A stretch of 64,000 nucleotides of DNA, from NCBI RefSeq assembly GCF_900067135.1, contig NZ_FJUR01000001.1, forward strand, positions 933,501 through 997,500, written 5' to 3'. Under the pieces are notes generated by a model, which did not search any database, had not been told where the DNA came from, and saw only the letters and a list, made by a program, of their open reading frames with translations. This DNA comes from Rhizobium sp. 9140 (GTDB lineage Bacteria > Pseudomonadota > Alphaproteobacteria > Rhizobiales > Rhizobiaceae). Positions within the stretch are counted from its first letter, which is position 1; each line of letters starts with the position of its first letter. Positions 18,556 through 27,100 of this stretch are shown piece after piece. The position numbers and the translations under genes are program-made.

Positions 18556-18721
18556 GGATGTGCGCACGCAAGGTTTGGATATCGATGAACGACCATAGAC
18601 GTCCGCCTTGCCCGGAGGCAACCGGGCGCGATATTGCGCGTGCGGCGATGACGGCGGCGTGATCGCCGCGTCTCGGTCTCCCCGGCTTGCCCCGAGGCGC
18701 ACTTTGCCGCATGAACGAACC

Positions 18722-19969
18722 ATGACGACAGCGGACAGCACAGAAAAGACGATCGCGATCATCGGCGGCGGACCGGCGGGTCTGGCGGCGGCCGAAGTCC
18801 TGTCGGAAACGCATCATCGGGTCACGGTCTACGACGCCATGCCGACGATCGGCCGGAAGTTCCTGCTTGCCGGCAAGTCCGGCCTCAACCTGACGCATGC
18901 CGAGCCCTACGACGCTTTTGCCGGCCGCTTCGGCGCAGCCAATGACAGGCTTCGGCCGGCGCTTGATGCCTTCTCCCCGGAAGCCGTGCAGCGATGGGCG
19001 GAAGGTCTTGGGGTCGAGACGTTCGTCGGCTCGTCCGGGCGGGTGTTTCCCAAAGCCATGAAGGCATCGCCCCTGCTGCGCGCATGGCGCCAGCGACTGG
19101 AGACGCGTGGTGTTATCATCCAGACCCGCTGGCGCTGGATCGGCTTTGGCGATGGTCGTGATAACGAGGAGTTCGTGTTCGAAACGCCGGAGGGCATCCG
19201 GACGATTACCAGCGATGCGACCGTGCTGGCGCTGGGCGGCGCAAGCTGGCCGCGGCTCGGATCCGACGCGCGGTGGGTGCCGATGCTGGAAGCAAGGGGG
19301 ATTGCCGTTGCGCCGTTCCGTCCGGCCAATTGCGGCTTCGATGTCGCCTGGAGCGAGGATTTTACAACGCGGTTTGCAGGGACCCCGGTGAAGTCGGTCG
19401 TGGCAACGTCGGAGGGTGGCCGCACACAAGGCGAGTTCGTCATCACGCGTCACGGGATCGAGGGAAGCCTCGTCTATAGCCACGCGGCGGCGCGGCGGGA
19501 CAGGCTGGAGGCGGAAGGGCAGGCTGATTTCTGTCTCGATCTCCTGCCGGGCCGCTCGCTGGAGGCTTTGACATCGGCGCTGGAGGCGGCACCCCGAAAG
19601 GCGAGCTTCAGCAATCGTCTGCGCAAGGCTGCACGGATCGACGGGGTGAAGCTGGCCTTGCTGCGGGAAGTCGTTCGCGATGCAGATCGTTTGCCGGCGA
19701 AAGATTTGGCTCCAGCTTTGAAAAGGCTGCGTATCCCCCTGGATCGCCCAAGGCCAATCGCGGAGGCGATCTCGTCTGCCGGCGGCATCCCGCTGGCCGC
19801 GATCGACGCTGCCGGAATGATCCGGCAGATGCCTGGCGTTTTCGTCGCGGGCGAAATGGTGGATTGGGAGGCGCCGACCGGCGGATATCTGCTGACAGCC
19901 TGTCTGGCCACGGGACGGTCTGCGGCGTCAGGTCTGTTGGATTGGCTTGCCGACAGGGACAGGGTTTAG
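18722..19969 (+). CDS. NAD(P)/FAD-dependent oxidoreductase, HI0933-like (TIGR03862 type)
   Basis: A 415-residue flavoprotein. The FAD-binding GxGxxG region is IAIIGGGPAGLAAAEVL (about residues 11-27), followed by the family marker GRKFLLAGKSGLNLTHAE. The C-terminal FAD contact is GVFVAGEMVDWEAPTGGYLL (about 378-397). HI0933-like proteins are flavoenzymes of unproven substrate. Start at 18722; a longer frame begins at 18608 without homology. It diverges from the YdcF-like gene. Confidence 0.88.
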   Translation: MTTADSTEKTIAIIGGGPAGLAAAEVLSETHHRVTVYDAMPTIGRKFLLAGKSGLNLTHAEPYDAFAGRFGAANDRLRPALDAFSPEAVQRWAEGLGVETFVGSSGRVFPKAMKASPLLRAWRQRLETRGVIIQTRWRWIGFGDGRDNEEFVFETPEGIRTITSDATVLALGGASWPRLGSDARWVPMLEARGIAVAPFRPANCGFDVAWSEDFTTRFAGTPVKSVVATSEGGRTQGEFVITRHGIEGSLVYSHAAARRDRLEAEGQADFCLDLLPGRSLEALTSALEAAPRKASFSNRLRKAARIDGVKLALLREVVRDADRLPAKDLAPALKRLRIPLDRPRPIAEAISSAGGIPLAAIDAAGMIRQMPGVFVAGEMVDWEAPTGGYLLTACLATGRSAASGLLDWLADRDRV

Positions 19970-19984
19970 CGGAACGGGCAGGGT

Positions 19985-20173
19985 TTAGCGAAAAACCGGC
20001 GCCCGCGTGGCGTTCGTCAGCAATTCCTGTTCCGTCGCGAACTGCCCGAACAACCGTGTGAGACGGATCTTCTCGTCATCGCCCAGCCGATAGCGCCGAC
20101 AGAAATCGTCCACACTGCGCACCCGGCGCAACGGGCTGTTTTCCACTTTGGCAACATCGATATGCTCGCTCAC
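19985..20173 (-). CDS. Small conserved-looking hypothetical protein, 62 residues
   Basis: A 62-residue, charged, probably helical protein (SVDDFCRRYRLGDDEKIRLTRLFGQF region). The start is GTG at 20173 with AAAGGGGA 8 bases upstream. I do not recognise a characterised family. A GGAAC-N16-GGTT element of general-stress type lies 30-54 bp upstream, so it is likely stress-induced. It converges with the flavoprotein gene. Confidence 0.7.
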   Translation of the reverse strand: MSEHIDVAKVENSPLRRVRSVDDFCRRYRLGDDEKIRLTRLFGQFATEQELLTNATRAPVFR

Positions 20174-20202
20174 GATCTATCCCCTTTGATTGGTGGATAG
20201 CG

Positions 20203-20227
20203 AACCATCCGCGACGAAAAAGGTTCC
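20203..20227 (-). promoter_or_regulatory. EcfG-type promoter of the 62-residue gene
   Basis: On the minus strand GGAAC (20227-20223) is followed after 16 bp by GGTT (20206-20203). The alphaproteobacterial general-stress consensus is GGAAC-N16/17-CGTT; one -10 base differs. Confidence 0.55.
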
Positions 20228-20276
20228 ATCGCGGATGCATTTTTGTGGCAGTGATCCGAGAGATCGGACGCTTGTC

Positions 20277-20435
20277 TTACTTCTTCAGAATAACCCAGAT
20301 GGCGTGGATGATGCCGGGGATATAACCGAAGATCGTGAGAAGGATGTTCAGCCAGAAATGCAAGCCGATGCCGACCTGAAGAAATACGCCCACGGGCGGC
20401 ACGAGAATGGCAAGCAGAATTCGGACGACGTCCAT
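20277..20435 (-). CDS. YqaE/Pmp3 family membrane protein
   Basis: A 52-residue protein of two TM helices with the Pmp3/YqaE pattern: ILLAILVPPVGVFLQVG, then FWLNILLTIFGYIPGIIHAIWVI. The family is induced by salt and membrane stress in bacteria, yeast and plants and affects membrane potential; its mechanism is unknown. The start at 20435 gives the standard length; a longer frame starts at 20468. A near-consensus general-stress promoter lies upstream. Confidence 0.92.
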   Translation of the reverse strand: MDVVRILLAILVPPVGVFLQVGIGLHFWLNILLTIFGYIPGIIHAIWVILKK

Positions 20436-20465
20436 GACGGTTTCTTTCTTGAAAACTGTGATCAT

Positions 20466-20492
20466 CAAACGGACGGGCGGCCGGAAGGTTCA
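20466..20492 (-). promoter_or_regulatory. EcfG-like promoter of the Pmp3 gene
   Basis: TGAAC (20492-20488), 16 bp, then CGTTTG (20471-20466) on the minus strand. One mismatch to GGAAC. It lies about 30 bp before the start codon. Confidence 0.5.
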
Positions 20493-20524
20493 ATTTCCAG
20501 CCGGCCCGGCGTCAGCGGTGAGGT

Positions 20525-20698
20525 TCAGAGAACGGCGCTACCTGCCATAAAGGCGAGGACCACGAAGATCAGGAAGACGACAACGGCAATGGCAAACAGC
20601 ACGCGTGCGATCGTCGCTGTCGCAGCGGAAACGCCGGAGAAGCCGAGAAAGCCGGTGACGAGGGAAACGACGAAGAAGATCAGCGCCCACTTGAGCAT
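20525..20698 (-). CDS. DUF1328/UPF0391 small membrane protein
   Basis: A 57-residue protein of two hydrophobic helices starting [20 protein letters not shown], the hallmark of the UPF0391 (YtjA) family. Members are common among stress-induced genes of Rhizobiales; the function is unknown. The start at 20698 gives the family length. A near-perfect general-stress promoter is 30-56 bp upstream. Confidence 0.9.
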   Translation of the reverse strand: MLKWALIFFVVSLVTGFLGFSGVSAATATIARVLFAIAVVVFLIFVVLAFMAGSAVL

Positions 20699-20727
20699 GG
20701 TGGTTCCTTTACGAACGGGTTCGCCTG

Positions 20728-20754
20728 CAAACGCGTTCGTCCCATATTTGTTCC
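20728..20754 (-). promoter_or_regulatory. EcfG-type promoter of the UPF0391 gene
   Basis: GGAAC (20754-20750), a 16-bp spacer, then CGTTTG (20733-20728) on the minus strand. This matches the consensus GGAAC-N16-CGTT exactly. Confidence 0.75.
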
Positions 20755-20940
20755 TGATAGCGGTCTGGGGATTGCCGGGCACATCTCCGATGCGGGGGCT
20801 AAAGCCTATGGTTGTTCCTGCTTATGAGGCATATATAAAATTGTCCAATTTCGTACGGTTGGCCCCTGCTTTAAAATAGTTGAATGACCCGACGCGCATC
20901 GAGGAGGAAAACGCTCGTCTAGATAAGACGGAGACCCTCT

Positions 20941-21123
20941 ATGATCGAAGAGAAGAAAAAACGCCGTCCGAAAGCGGGGCCGGCGCTCGGGAATATCGAT
21001 GAAACCAAGGTGGTTGCGCAGGCGATCATCGAGACGCAGCTAAACGCTGCCCGTGAGAAAACGGAGCGCTTGAAACGGCTTCGCCAGCAGCGGGAAGCGC
21101 AGCAGGACGAGGCTGCTCGCTGA
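20941..21123 (+). CDS. Small charged hypothetical protein, 60 residues
   Basis: A 60-residue, very basic and acidic protein. It starts MIEEKKKRRPKAGPALG and continues as one long predicted helix rich in K, R, E and Q. GGAG lies 8 bases before the ATG. I do not recognise the family. It sits beside the stress-gene cluster but lacks a clear general-stress promoter. Confidence 0.65.
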   Translation: MIEEKKKRRPKAGPALGNIDETKVVAQAIIETQLNAAREKTERLKRLRQQREAQQDEAAR

Positions 21124-21543
21124 GCGGCCTTCCTAGATCGAAACACGCCGTTTTTCCGCAGTAGGGACGTCGATTTTGCGGTGAGGCGATCGCTGGCCGG
21201 ATGGGTGGGAAGCTCGTCTGCCGTTTCGTTGGCCATAGGAAGAAAGCGGAAAAATCCCTATGTTCTTCATCCCCATCGCGTCCGCCTGACACGGCCTGCG
21301 ATCTGGATGGTCAAGTATATGAACCTTGCTTGGTTCCGGCCAGCGGACGCTCTTTCAGCAGATGTCAGCGCCACGGTTCAGCGTTTTCGAGCGTGCATCC
21401 AGATGGCTGCATCTCGGGACCAGCACGGACCCAAGGGGGTTGCTTGCCTCAATCTGTTCTTCTTGTTTTGCATACCCCGTTCATGCTTCATGTGCAGGAC
21501 TGCGCATAGACGTCTCTCAATCATCTGCAAGGAGCTCGCGGTG
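21124..21543 (+). other. 420-bp leader/intergenic region before NDH-2
   Basis: No convincing gene. Several short frames cross it without ribosome sites or homology. A small inverted repeat (GAACC and GGTTC arms around a 6-base loop) lies near 21320-21337. AAGGAG at 21528-21533 belongs to the next gene. Confidence 0.5.
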
Positions 21544-22854
21544 ATGAATGATCTGGAACCCGCAGACCCCGTCGTGACGCCACCCCGCCGCCGTGTCGTG
21601 CTCATCGGAGCGGGCTTTGGCGGTCTCGCCTGCGCGGGCGCTCTTGGAGATACGGATGTCGATGTGATCGTCATCGACCGGCGCAATCACAATCTGTTCC
21701 AGCCATTGCTCTATCAGGTCGCCACGGCGGCGCTTTCTCCGGCAGATATCGCGGAGCCGATCCGCCGCACGCTCGGGCGATATCGCAACATCCACATCAT
21801 GCTGGCCGAGGCCGATGGCATCGACACCGGAACGAAGCAGGTGAAGCTTAAAGATGGCGGCACCGTCTTCTACGACCAGCTGGTGATCGCCACCGGCTCG
21901 GACTACAATTACTTCGGCCATGATGAGTGGCAGCATTTCGCGCCGGGCTTGAAGACCCTGCACGAAGCCCGTCGCATCCGTCACCGCCTGCTTCTGTCGT
22001 TCGAAAAGGCCGAGCGGACGAAGGATCCGGTGGAGCGGAAGGCTCTGCTCACCAGCATCGTCGTGGGAGGCGGGCCGACCGGCGTCGAGATGGCAGGTGC
22101 CATTTCCGAGCTCGGTCGCTCGATGGCATCGCGCGACTTCCGCACCATTCCGGCAAGCGATCTCCGTGTCATTCTGGTCGAGGCGGGACCGCGCATCCTC
22201 GCGGCTTTTCCGGAACACCTGCAGGCCTATGCCCTGCGCTATCTCGAAAAGATCGGCGTCGAGGTGCGGCTGGGGGCGCAGGTGTCGGATATCACGGCGG
22301 AGGGCGCCGTCATCGCCGGACATATGGTTCCCGCCGGCAGCGTCGTCTGGGGGGCAGGCGTCAAGGCATCGCCAGCGTTCCGGTGGCTCGGGATCGAGGG
22401 TAAGGCAGGCGGCCGCATCCCGGTCGATGCCAAGCTTCGGGTCGAAGGCTTCAAGGATATCTTTTCATTGGGCGATACCTCCTTCCAGCCGGACAAGAGC
22501 GGTGCGCCGCTGCCGGCCCTGGCCCAGGTGGCCAAGCAGCAGGGCCGTTATCTCGGCAAGCTTCTGGCCAGGCCTGATGCGATCGAGGCGGCCAAGCCGT
22601 TTCACTTCGCCAACCGCGGCAACACGGCGGTCATCGGCCGCAACGCCGCGATCTTCGATTTCGGCCGCTGGACGCTGAAGGGCTATTTCGCCTGGATCCT
22701 CTGGGCGATCGTCCACGTCTATCTTCTCGTCAACTTCGAAAAGCGGATGCTGGTCACGGTCCAGTGGATCTGGCGGTATCTCACCCGTCAGCGTGGCGCG
22801 CGCCTGATCGACGAGAACGACAAGGAAGACGTATCGCCTGCCATTATCAGGTGA
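21544..22854 (+). CDS. Type II NADH dehydrogenase (NDH-2-like)
   Basis: A 436-residue membrane-associated flavoprotein that passes electrons from NADH to quinone without pumping protons. The FAD site is VVLIGAGFGGLACAGAL (about 18-34), the NADH site SIVVGGGPTGVEMAGAI (about 167-183) and the second FAD contact IFSLGDTS. Near the C-terminus a hydrophobic stretch FAWILWAIVHVYLLVNF probably binds the membrane, as in NDH-2. AAGGAG lies 9 bases upstream of the ATG; a GTG directly before it is an alternative. A much longer frame to 21181 has no homology. Confidence 0.9.
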   Translation: MNDLEPADPVVTPPRRRVVLIGAGFGGLACAGALGDTDVDVIVIDRRNHNLFQPLLYQVATAALSPADIAEPIRRTLGRYRNIHIMLAEADGIDTGTKQVKLKDGGTVFYDQLVIATGSDYNYFGHDEWQHFAPGLKTLHEARRIRHRLLLSFEKAERTKDPVERKALLTSIVVGGGPTGVEMAGAISELGRSMASRDFRTIPASDLRVILVEAGPRILAAFPEHLQAYALRYLEKIGVEVRLGAQVSDITAEGAVIAGHMVPAGSVVWGAGVKASPAFRWLGIEGKAGGRIPVDAKLRVEGFKDIFSLGDTSFQPDKSGAPLPALAQVAKQQGRYLGKLLARPDAIEAAKPFHFANRGNTAVIGRNAAIFDFGRWTLKGYFAWILWAIVHVYLLVNFEKRMLVTVQWIWRYLTRQRGARLIDENDKEDVSPAIIR

Positions 22855-22911
22855 TGTCGGCCAAACCGGCCTACGCCACGTGACGGATAGGGATGTCGGC
22901 GCTCCGATTGC

Positions 22912-22936
22912 GGAACCTTTGGCGTCCCGACTGGTT
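22912..22936 (+). promoter_or_regulatory. EcfG-like promoter ahead of the small membrane-protein pair
   Basis: GGAAC (22912-22916), a 16-bp spacer, then GGTT (22933-22936), the same variant as upstream of the 62-residue gene. The next start is 159 bp downstream, so the assignment is tentative. Confidence 0.45.
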
Positions 22937-23094
22937 CGACCCATGACAAAGGATGCGCAGGAACACCCGGCCATCCTATCATCCGGCCCCGTGCCGGCAT
23001 GCCTGTCGCGGCCGCGCCGGCTCCCCCCTGTCGCCGGTTCTGCCGCGACAGGCTCATCCAGAGCGCGCGCCCGCGCGCCGAGCGTGAGGTCGAT

Positions 23095-23271
23095 ATGCCT
23101 GAGAATTACACATCCCTGATCGTTATGGTGGTCGTGCTCGTCGTCGTCTGCGGCGTCGTTGGCGCCTGGGCGCTCCGTAGCCGCCGGCGCAATGCCACGA
23201 TGGCATCCTCCGGCCGCCAGGATCGCCAGGATCGCCAGGACACGACGCTGGAAAACGGGAGAACATCTTGA
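23095..23271 (+). CDS. Small single-pass membrane protein, 58 residues
   Basis: A 58-residue protein with one strong TM helix (about residues 7-27, valine-rich), then basic residues (RSRRR) and a polar tail containing three copies of QDR. The topology is probably N-out/C-in. Family not recognised. Its stop overlaps the TTG start of the next small membrane gene by 4 bp. Confidence 0.6.
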   Translation: MPENYTSLIVMVVVLVVVCGVVGAWALRSRRRNATMASSGRQDRQDRQDTTLENGRTS

Positions 23272-23444
23272 CCGGAGATCGAGACCGCGAGCCCTATATC
23301 GCCCCTTCCGCCGATGCACCGGAGCAGACGGAGCGTAAATCGAAGGCCGGCAAAGGGATCGTCATGTTCATCGCAGTTTTCGCCATTGCCGCGTTTCTGA
23401 TGTATCTGAGCGTCCTCATCTATGCGAGCATCGTGCGGGTCTGA
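23268..23444 (+). CDS. Small single-pass membrane protein with TTG start, 58 residues
   Basis: It reads from TTG at 23268 to TGA at 23442-23444. A polar N-terminal half (TGDRDREPYIAPSADAPEQ) is followed by a lysine-rich stretch and one TM helix (GIVMFIAVFAIAAFLMYLSV), ending YASIVRV. The TTGA overlap with the preceding gene and the clean hydrophobic helix support it as real and translationally coupled. Function unknown; the pair may form a small membrane complex (inference). Confidence 0.6.
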   Translation: MTGDRDREPYIAPSADAPEQTERKSKAGKGIVMFIAVFAIAAFLMYLSVLIYASIVRV

Positions 23445-23507
23445 TCCGCCAGGCCAATTGCAACGCACCGACATTCCGCCTAGGGTCCAGCCCGCAAACA
23501 TGGGCGG

Positions 23508-24116
23508 ATGACAGTGACGCTGACAAGGATGATTTGGGGTTTCACGGCAGCGATCATGATGTTCGTCATGCCGCTGTCGGCCACTGCCGAGGTGAAGGCA
23601 ACGGAGACCGTCGAAACCTATGCCATCCCGGGCAAGACGGGTGCGGAACTCTATGCATCGATCGGCGAGCGCGGGCCTCTCCTCGGCGCAAACCGCGTCA
23701 TTGCCCATACGCGTTTCAAGCTGACCTGGCGGCGGGACTATCAGAGGCAGGGCAATGACTGTCTTCTGGCAACGGCGATCCCGCGATTGATCATTGTCAC
23801 CACCCTGCCGAAGCCGGCGGCCAAGCTGTCGGCGCCCGTTCACGCCAGCTGGACGACCTTCATCGACGGCGTCCGCCGGCATGAGGCAGTGCACGGAGAC
23901 TATGTCCGCGACCTTGTGGCGAAGATCGAGACGGCGACCATTGGGCTCCGGCAGACGGATGATCCCGGCTGCACGAAGATCAAGACGGAGATGAACCGCC
24001 GTCTTGGTGCGATCTCGAATGAACGGCGCGATCTCGACCGCGCCTTCGACCAGGCGGAGTTCACCGAGGGCGGTGCGGTCCACGCGCTTATTCTGGCGCT
24101 GGTCAACGGCCCTTGA
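23508..24116 (+). CDS. Exported DUF922 protein, putative zinc protease
   Basis: A 202-residue protein with a signal peptide (about residues 1-27, ending SATAEVK) and a DUF922 domain. The zincin-like helix is H125-E-A-V-H129 in RRHEAVHGDYV. The tail is a charged coiled-coil-like helix. DUF922 members resemble metallopeptidases, but no substrate is established. It stands alone. Confidence 0.82.
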   Translation: MTVTLTRMIWGFTAAIMMFVMPLSATAEVKATETVETYAIPGKTGAELYASIGERGPLLGANRVIAHTRFKLTWRRDYQRQGNDCLLATAIPRLIIVTTLPKPAAKLSAPVHASWTTFIDGVRRHEAVHGDYVRDLVAKIETATIGLRQTDDPGCTKIKTEMNRRLGAISNERRDLDRAFDQAEFTEGGAVHALILALVNGP

Positions 24117-24286
24117 GAGCCGACCGCGCGGCACCGGATCGCGCATCCCGTCAAGGCATGGCATTCGGTTTTCCGACGGCGAGATGAGAAAAATTGATGG
24201 CCGGCTCTATGGTGCGCCGACCGGCGCAGCCTTGAACCGGAGCTGCGATGATGCCACTTTCCGGCAACTGAAAAGAGGATCGTTCC

Positions 24287-24946
24287 ATGAGCCTGCGCAT
24301 CAACGATATCGCCCCTGATTTTACCGCCGAAACCAGCCAGGGAACGATCTCGTTCCACGACTGGATCGGCGATGGCTGGGGTGTTCTGTTCTCGCATCCG
24401 AAGAATTTCACGCCGGTCTGCACGACGGAGCTTGGCGCCATGGCTGGCCTTCAGGACGAGTTCGCCAAGCGCGGCGTCAAGGTCATCGGCATCTCGGTCG
24501 ATCCGGTCGAAAGCCACGAGCGCTGGAAGAACGACATCCGCACGGCCACCGGCTTCGAGGTCGATTACCCGCTGATCGGCGACAAGGACCTCGCCGTCGC
24601 GAAACTCTACGACATGCTGCCGGCCGGCGCCGGCGAAAGCTCGGACGGCCGCACGCCCGCCGACAACGCGACCGTTCGCTCGGTCTTCGTGGTCGGGCCG
24701 GACAAGAAGATCAAGCTGATCCTCACCTATCCCATGACGACCGGCCGCAACTTCGACGAAATCCTGCGTGCGATCGACTCGATCCAGCTGACGGCCAAGC
24801 ATCAGGTGGCGACGCCCGCCAACTGGAAGCAGGGCGAGGACGTTATCATCACTGCGGCTGTGTCCAACGAGGACGCGCTGGCTCGCTTCGGCAGCTTCGA
24901 CACGGTGCTGCCCTACCTGCGCAAGACGAAGCAGCCGACGGCCTGA
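24287..24946 (+). CDS. 1-Cys peroxiredoxin (Prx6 family)
   Basis: A 219-residue peroxidase that reduces H2O2 and organic peroxides. The peroxidatic cysteine is C45 in NFTPVCTTELGAM, the Prx6 signature. Length and the extended C-terminal dimerisation arm (from about residue 160, HQVATPANWKQGEDVI) match the Prx6 group rather than AhpC; no AhpC-type resolving cysteine is seen. GAGGA precedes the ATG. It converges with phnM. Confidence 0.94.
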   Translation: MSLRINDIAPDFTAETSQGTISFHDWIGDGWGVLFSHPKNFTPVCTTELGAMAGLQDEFAKRGVKVIGISVDPVESHERWKNDIRTATGFEVDYPLIGDKDLAVAKLYDMLPAGAGESSDGRTPADNATVRSVFVVGPDKKIKLILTYPMTTGRNFDEILRAIDSIQLTAKHQVATPANWKQGEDVIITAAVSNEDALARFGSFDTVLPYLRKTKQPTA

Positions 24947-24966
24947 GGTACCAAGCTGGCGACGCG

Positions 24967-26106
24967 TCAGGCGACGCGTTCGCCGGCCCGCCAGACGCCG
25001 GCCACCAGAGGCGGTGCACCGTGCTCTGCCCGCACGCGCACAAGATCGGCCCGAAGGCCGGTCTCGATCCGGCCGCGATCGGCAAGGCCTGCGGCCCGGG
25101 CCGGATTGGCGGTGATCATGCGCACCGCATGCGGCAGGTCCGTCTGCCCGCGTTCGGCCAGCAGGAATGCGGCCTGTAGCAGGCTGAACGGCACGTAGTC
25201 CGACGAGAGAATGTCGAGCGCATCGCGCTCCAGAAGATCGAGCGCGGACACGTTGCCGGAATGCGATCCGCCCCGGACAACGTTCGGCGCGCCCATCAGC
25301 ACCTGTAGGTCTGACGCTTTGGAAAGTGTCGCAGCCTCGATCGTGGTCGGGAATTCGGCGAGCGCGATGCCGAGATCGACGCTCTCACGAACATGCGCCG
25401 CTGTTGCGTCGTCATGCGAGGCCATGGGGATGCCGGCCTCGCGGCAGCGAGTCGCGAGGGCCAGACGGTTGCGGTCGGCGTTCTCCTCCGACTGGGCGAT
25501 GCGCCGGGCGCTGAACGCTTCGAATTCCGCATCCGAAATCTTCTTCTTGCCCTGATAATAGATCCGGTAGGCCTCAAGGCTCACGAACTGGCGCTGCCCG
25601 GGCGCGTGATCCATCAGCGACGCCAGCCGCACCCGGTCGTTGCGCTTCATCGCATCGAACTGTTCGACCACTTCGGGCATGGAGACTTCGCAGCGCAGGT
25701 GGATGAAGTGCTCGGCGCGCAGGCGGTTCGCGACCGTCGCAGCGGAGATGGTTGCCGCCATGTCGGCCATATCGCCGGTCCCGAGATCGGTATCGCCATC
25801 GAGCCCGACGCGAAGCGCGTCGAACACGGTGGTGATGCCGGCGGTGGCGATCTGCCCGTCATGTGCCTGGAGAGCTGCGGCAAGGTTCCACCGAACCTTC
25901 GGCCGCGGCTGGATGTGCGTTTCCAGATGGTCGGTGTGCAGCTCGACGCAGCCCGGCATCAGGTAATCGCCTTGCATGTCGATGCCCTGCGCGGTCGTGC
26001 CCGGGGAAATATCGGCGATCACGCCGTCGCGCACGACGACGGTGCCTTCGACGATCTCGGTGGGGAGGACGATGGCGCAGTGGGTGAAGATCTGTTCGCG
26101 GGTCAT
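24967..26106 (-). CDS. phnM: Alpha-D-ribose 1-methylphosphonate 5-triphosphate diphosphatase
   Basis: A 379-residue amidohydrolase-superfamily enzyme that removes pyrophosphate from the PhnI-made triphosphate, giving the substrate for C-P lyase. The metal ligands HTDH (in CVELHTDHLETH, about residue 57), H in FIHLRCE, and the later ASHDD and LSSDYVP motifs are present. The start at 26106 is chosen because the frame extension to 26187 would overlap phnE and lacks homology. Last gene of the phosphonate locus. Confidence 0.93.
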   Translation of the reverse strand: MTREQIFTHCAIVLPTEIVEGTVVVRDGVIADISPGTTAQGIDMQGDYLMPGCVELHTDHLETHIQPRPKVRWNLAAALQAHDGQIATAGITTVFDALRVGLDGDTDLGTGDMADMAATISAATVANRLRAEHFIHLRCEVSMPEVVEQFDAMKRNDRVRLASLMDHAPGQRQFVSLEAYRIYYQGKKKISDAEFEAFSARRIAQSEENADRNRLALATRCREAGIPMASHDDATAAHVRESVDLGIALAEFPTTIEAATLSKASDLQVLMGAPNVVRGGSHSGNVSALDLLERDALDILSSDYVPFSLLQAAFLLAERGQTDLPHAVRMITANPARAAGLADRGRIETGLRADLVRVRAEHGAPPLVAGVWRAGERVA

Positions 26107-26176
26107 GGTCTGCCGTTCCGCAGCGCCTGGCTGCAGCTTTTCAAGTGAGAGGTGAAAGCGGGCGGCAAGCGCCGCC

Positions 26177-27007
26177 TTATATGACAAGCTTGCGCAGTTG
26201 CTGCGAGAGGATGTCCATCAATGTCACGGTTGCGACGATGATGAGGAGGATAGCGGAGGCCTGCGGATAGTAGAAACCGCGAATGCTCTCGAACAGGATC
26301 TGCCCGATGCCGCCGGCACCGATGAGGCCGAGAACCGTGGCGGAGCGGATGTTGGATTCGAGGCGATAGAGTGAGAAGGAGATCCAGAGCGGCAGGACCT
26401 GCGGGATGACGCCGAAGATGACCTGCTGCAGCCGGGAAGCCCCGGTGGTGCGGATCGCCTCGACCGGCCGCGGATCGATCGCTTCGACGGCTTCGGAGAA
26501 GAGCTTGGCGAGAATGCCCGTCGTGTGAACGAACAGCGCCATGACGCCGGCAAACGGCCCGAGGCCGACGGCAACGACAAACAGAACGGCAAAGACGATC
26601 TCATGGATCGCGCGGAACAGGTCCATCAGCCGGCGAACCGGGTGCAGCACCCACCAGGGGGCCATGTTGTGGGCGGAGAGGATACCGAAAGGAATGGACA
26701 GGAGAACCGCGAGAAAGGTGCCCCAGAGCGCGATCTGGATCGTGACGATCATTTCGCGGAGATAGGACGCCCATTCCCTGAAATCCGGTTTCAGGAAATC
26801 CTTGGCATAGGTCGCCATGTTGCCGGCGTCCGAGAAGAGGTAGGTCCACCGTCCCATTTCGGCCGGCCCCCAGCTGGCGGCAAGCGCACCCACGAAGACG
26901 AGCGTGGCGATCCAGCCGCGCATGCCGCTCCGTGCAGGCTTTACGACAGCGGGGCTGGTCATCGGGCGGGCATGTGTTGCGCCTGTGGAGGCGATGACGT
27001 CGGTCAT
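26177..27007 (-). CDS. phnE: Phosphonate ABC transporter permease PhnE
   Basis: A 276-residue inner-membrane permease with about six TM helices. The EAA loop is [32 protein letters not shown] (about residues 172-200; only key residues are noted). It pairs with PhnC and PhnD for phosphonate/phosphate-ester import. Only one PhnE is encoded here, so it presumably homodimerises; many rhizobial loci have two. AAGGA lies upstream of the ATG. Confidence 0.94.
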   Translation of the reverse strand: MTDVIASTGATHARPMTSPAVVKPARSGMRGWIATLVFVGALAASWGPAEMGRWTYLFSDAGNMATYAKDFLKPDFREWASYLREMIVTIQIALWGTFLAVLLSIPFGILSAHNMAPWWVLHPVRRLMDLFRAIHEIVFAVLFVVAVGLGPFAGVMALFVHTTGILAKLFSEAVEAIDPRPVEAIRTTGASRLQQVIFGVIPQVLPLWISFSLYRLESNIRSATVLGLIGAGGIGQILFESIRGFYYPQASAILLIIVATVTLMDILSQQLRKLVI

Positions 27008-27061
27008 GGGCGTCGTCCTTGATGGATCAGGCGGTAAGATCAGGCAATGAAATCAGGAGAG

Positions 27062-27093
27062 AACCGGAGCGGACGGTGCCGCCCGCTCCGGTT
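27062..27093 (-). terminator. Hairpin between phnD and phnE
   Basis: Perfect 11-bp arms (27062-27072 and 27083-27093) flank a 10-base loop and end in short A/T stretches. It probably trims or attenuates the message so that the binding protein is made in excess over the permease. Confidence 0.75.
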
Positions 27094-27100
27094 TGAAGCA

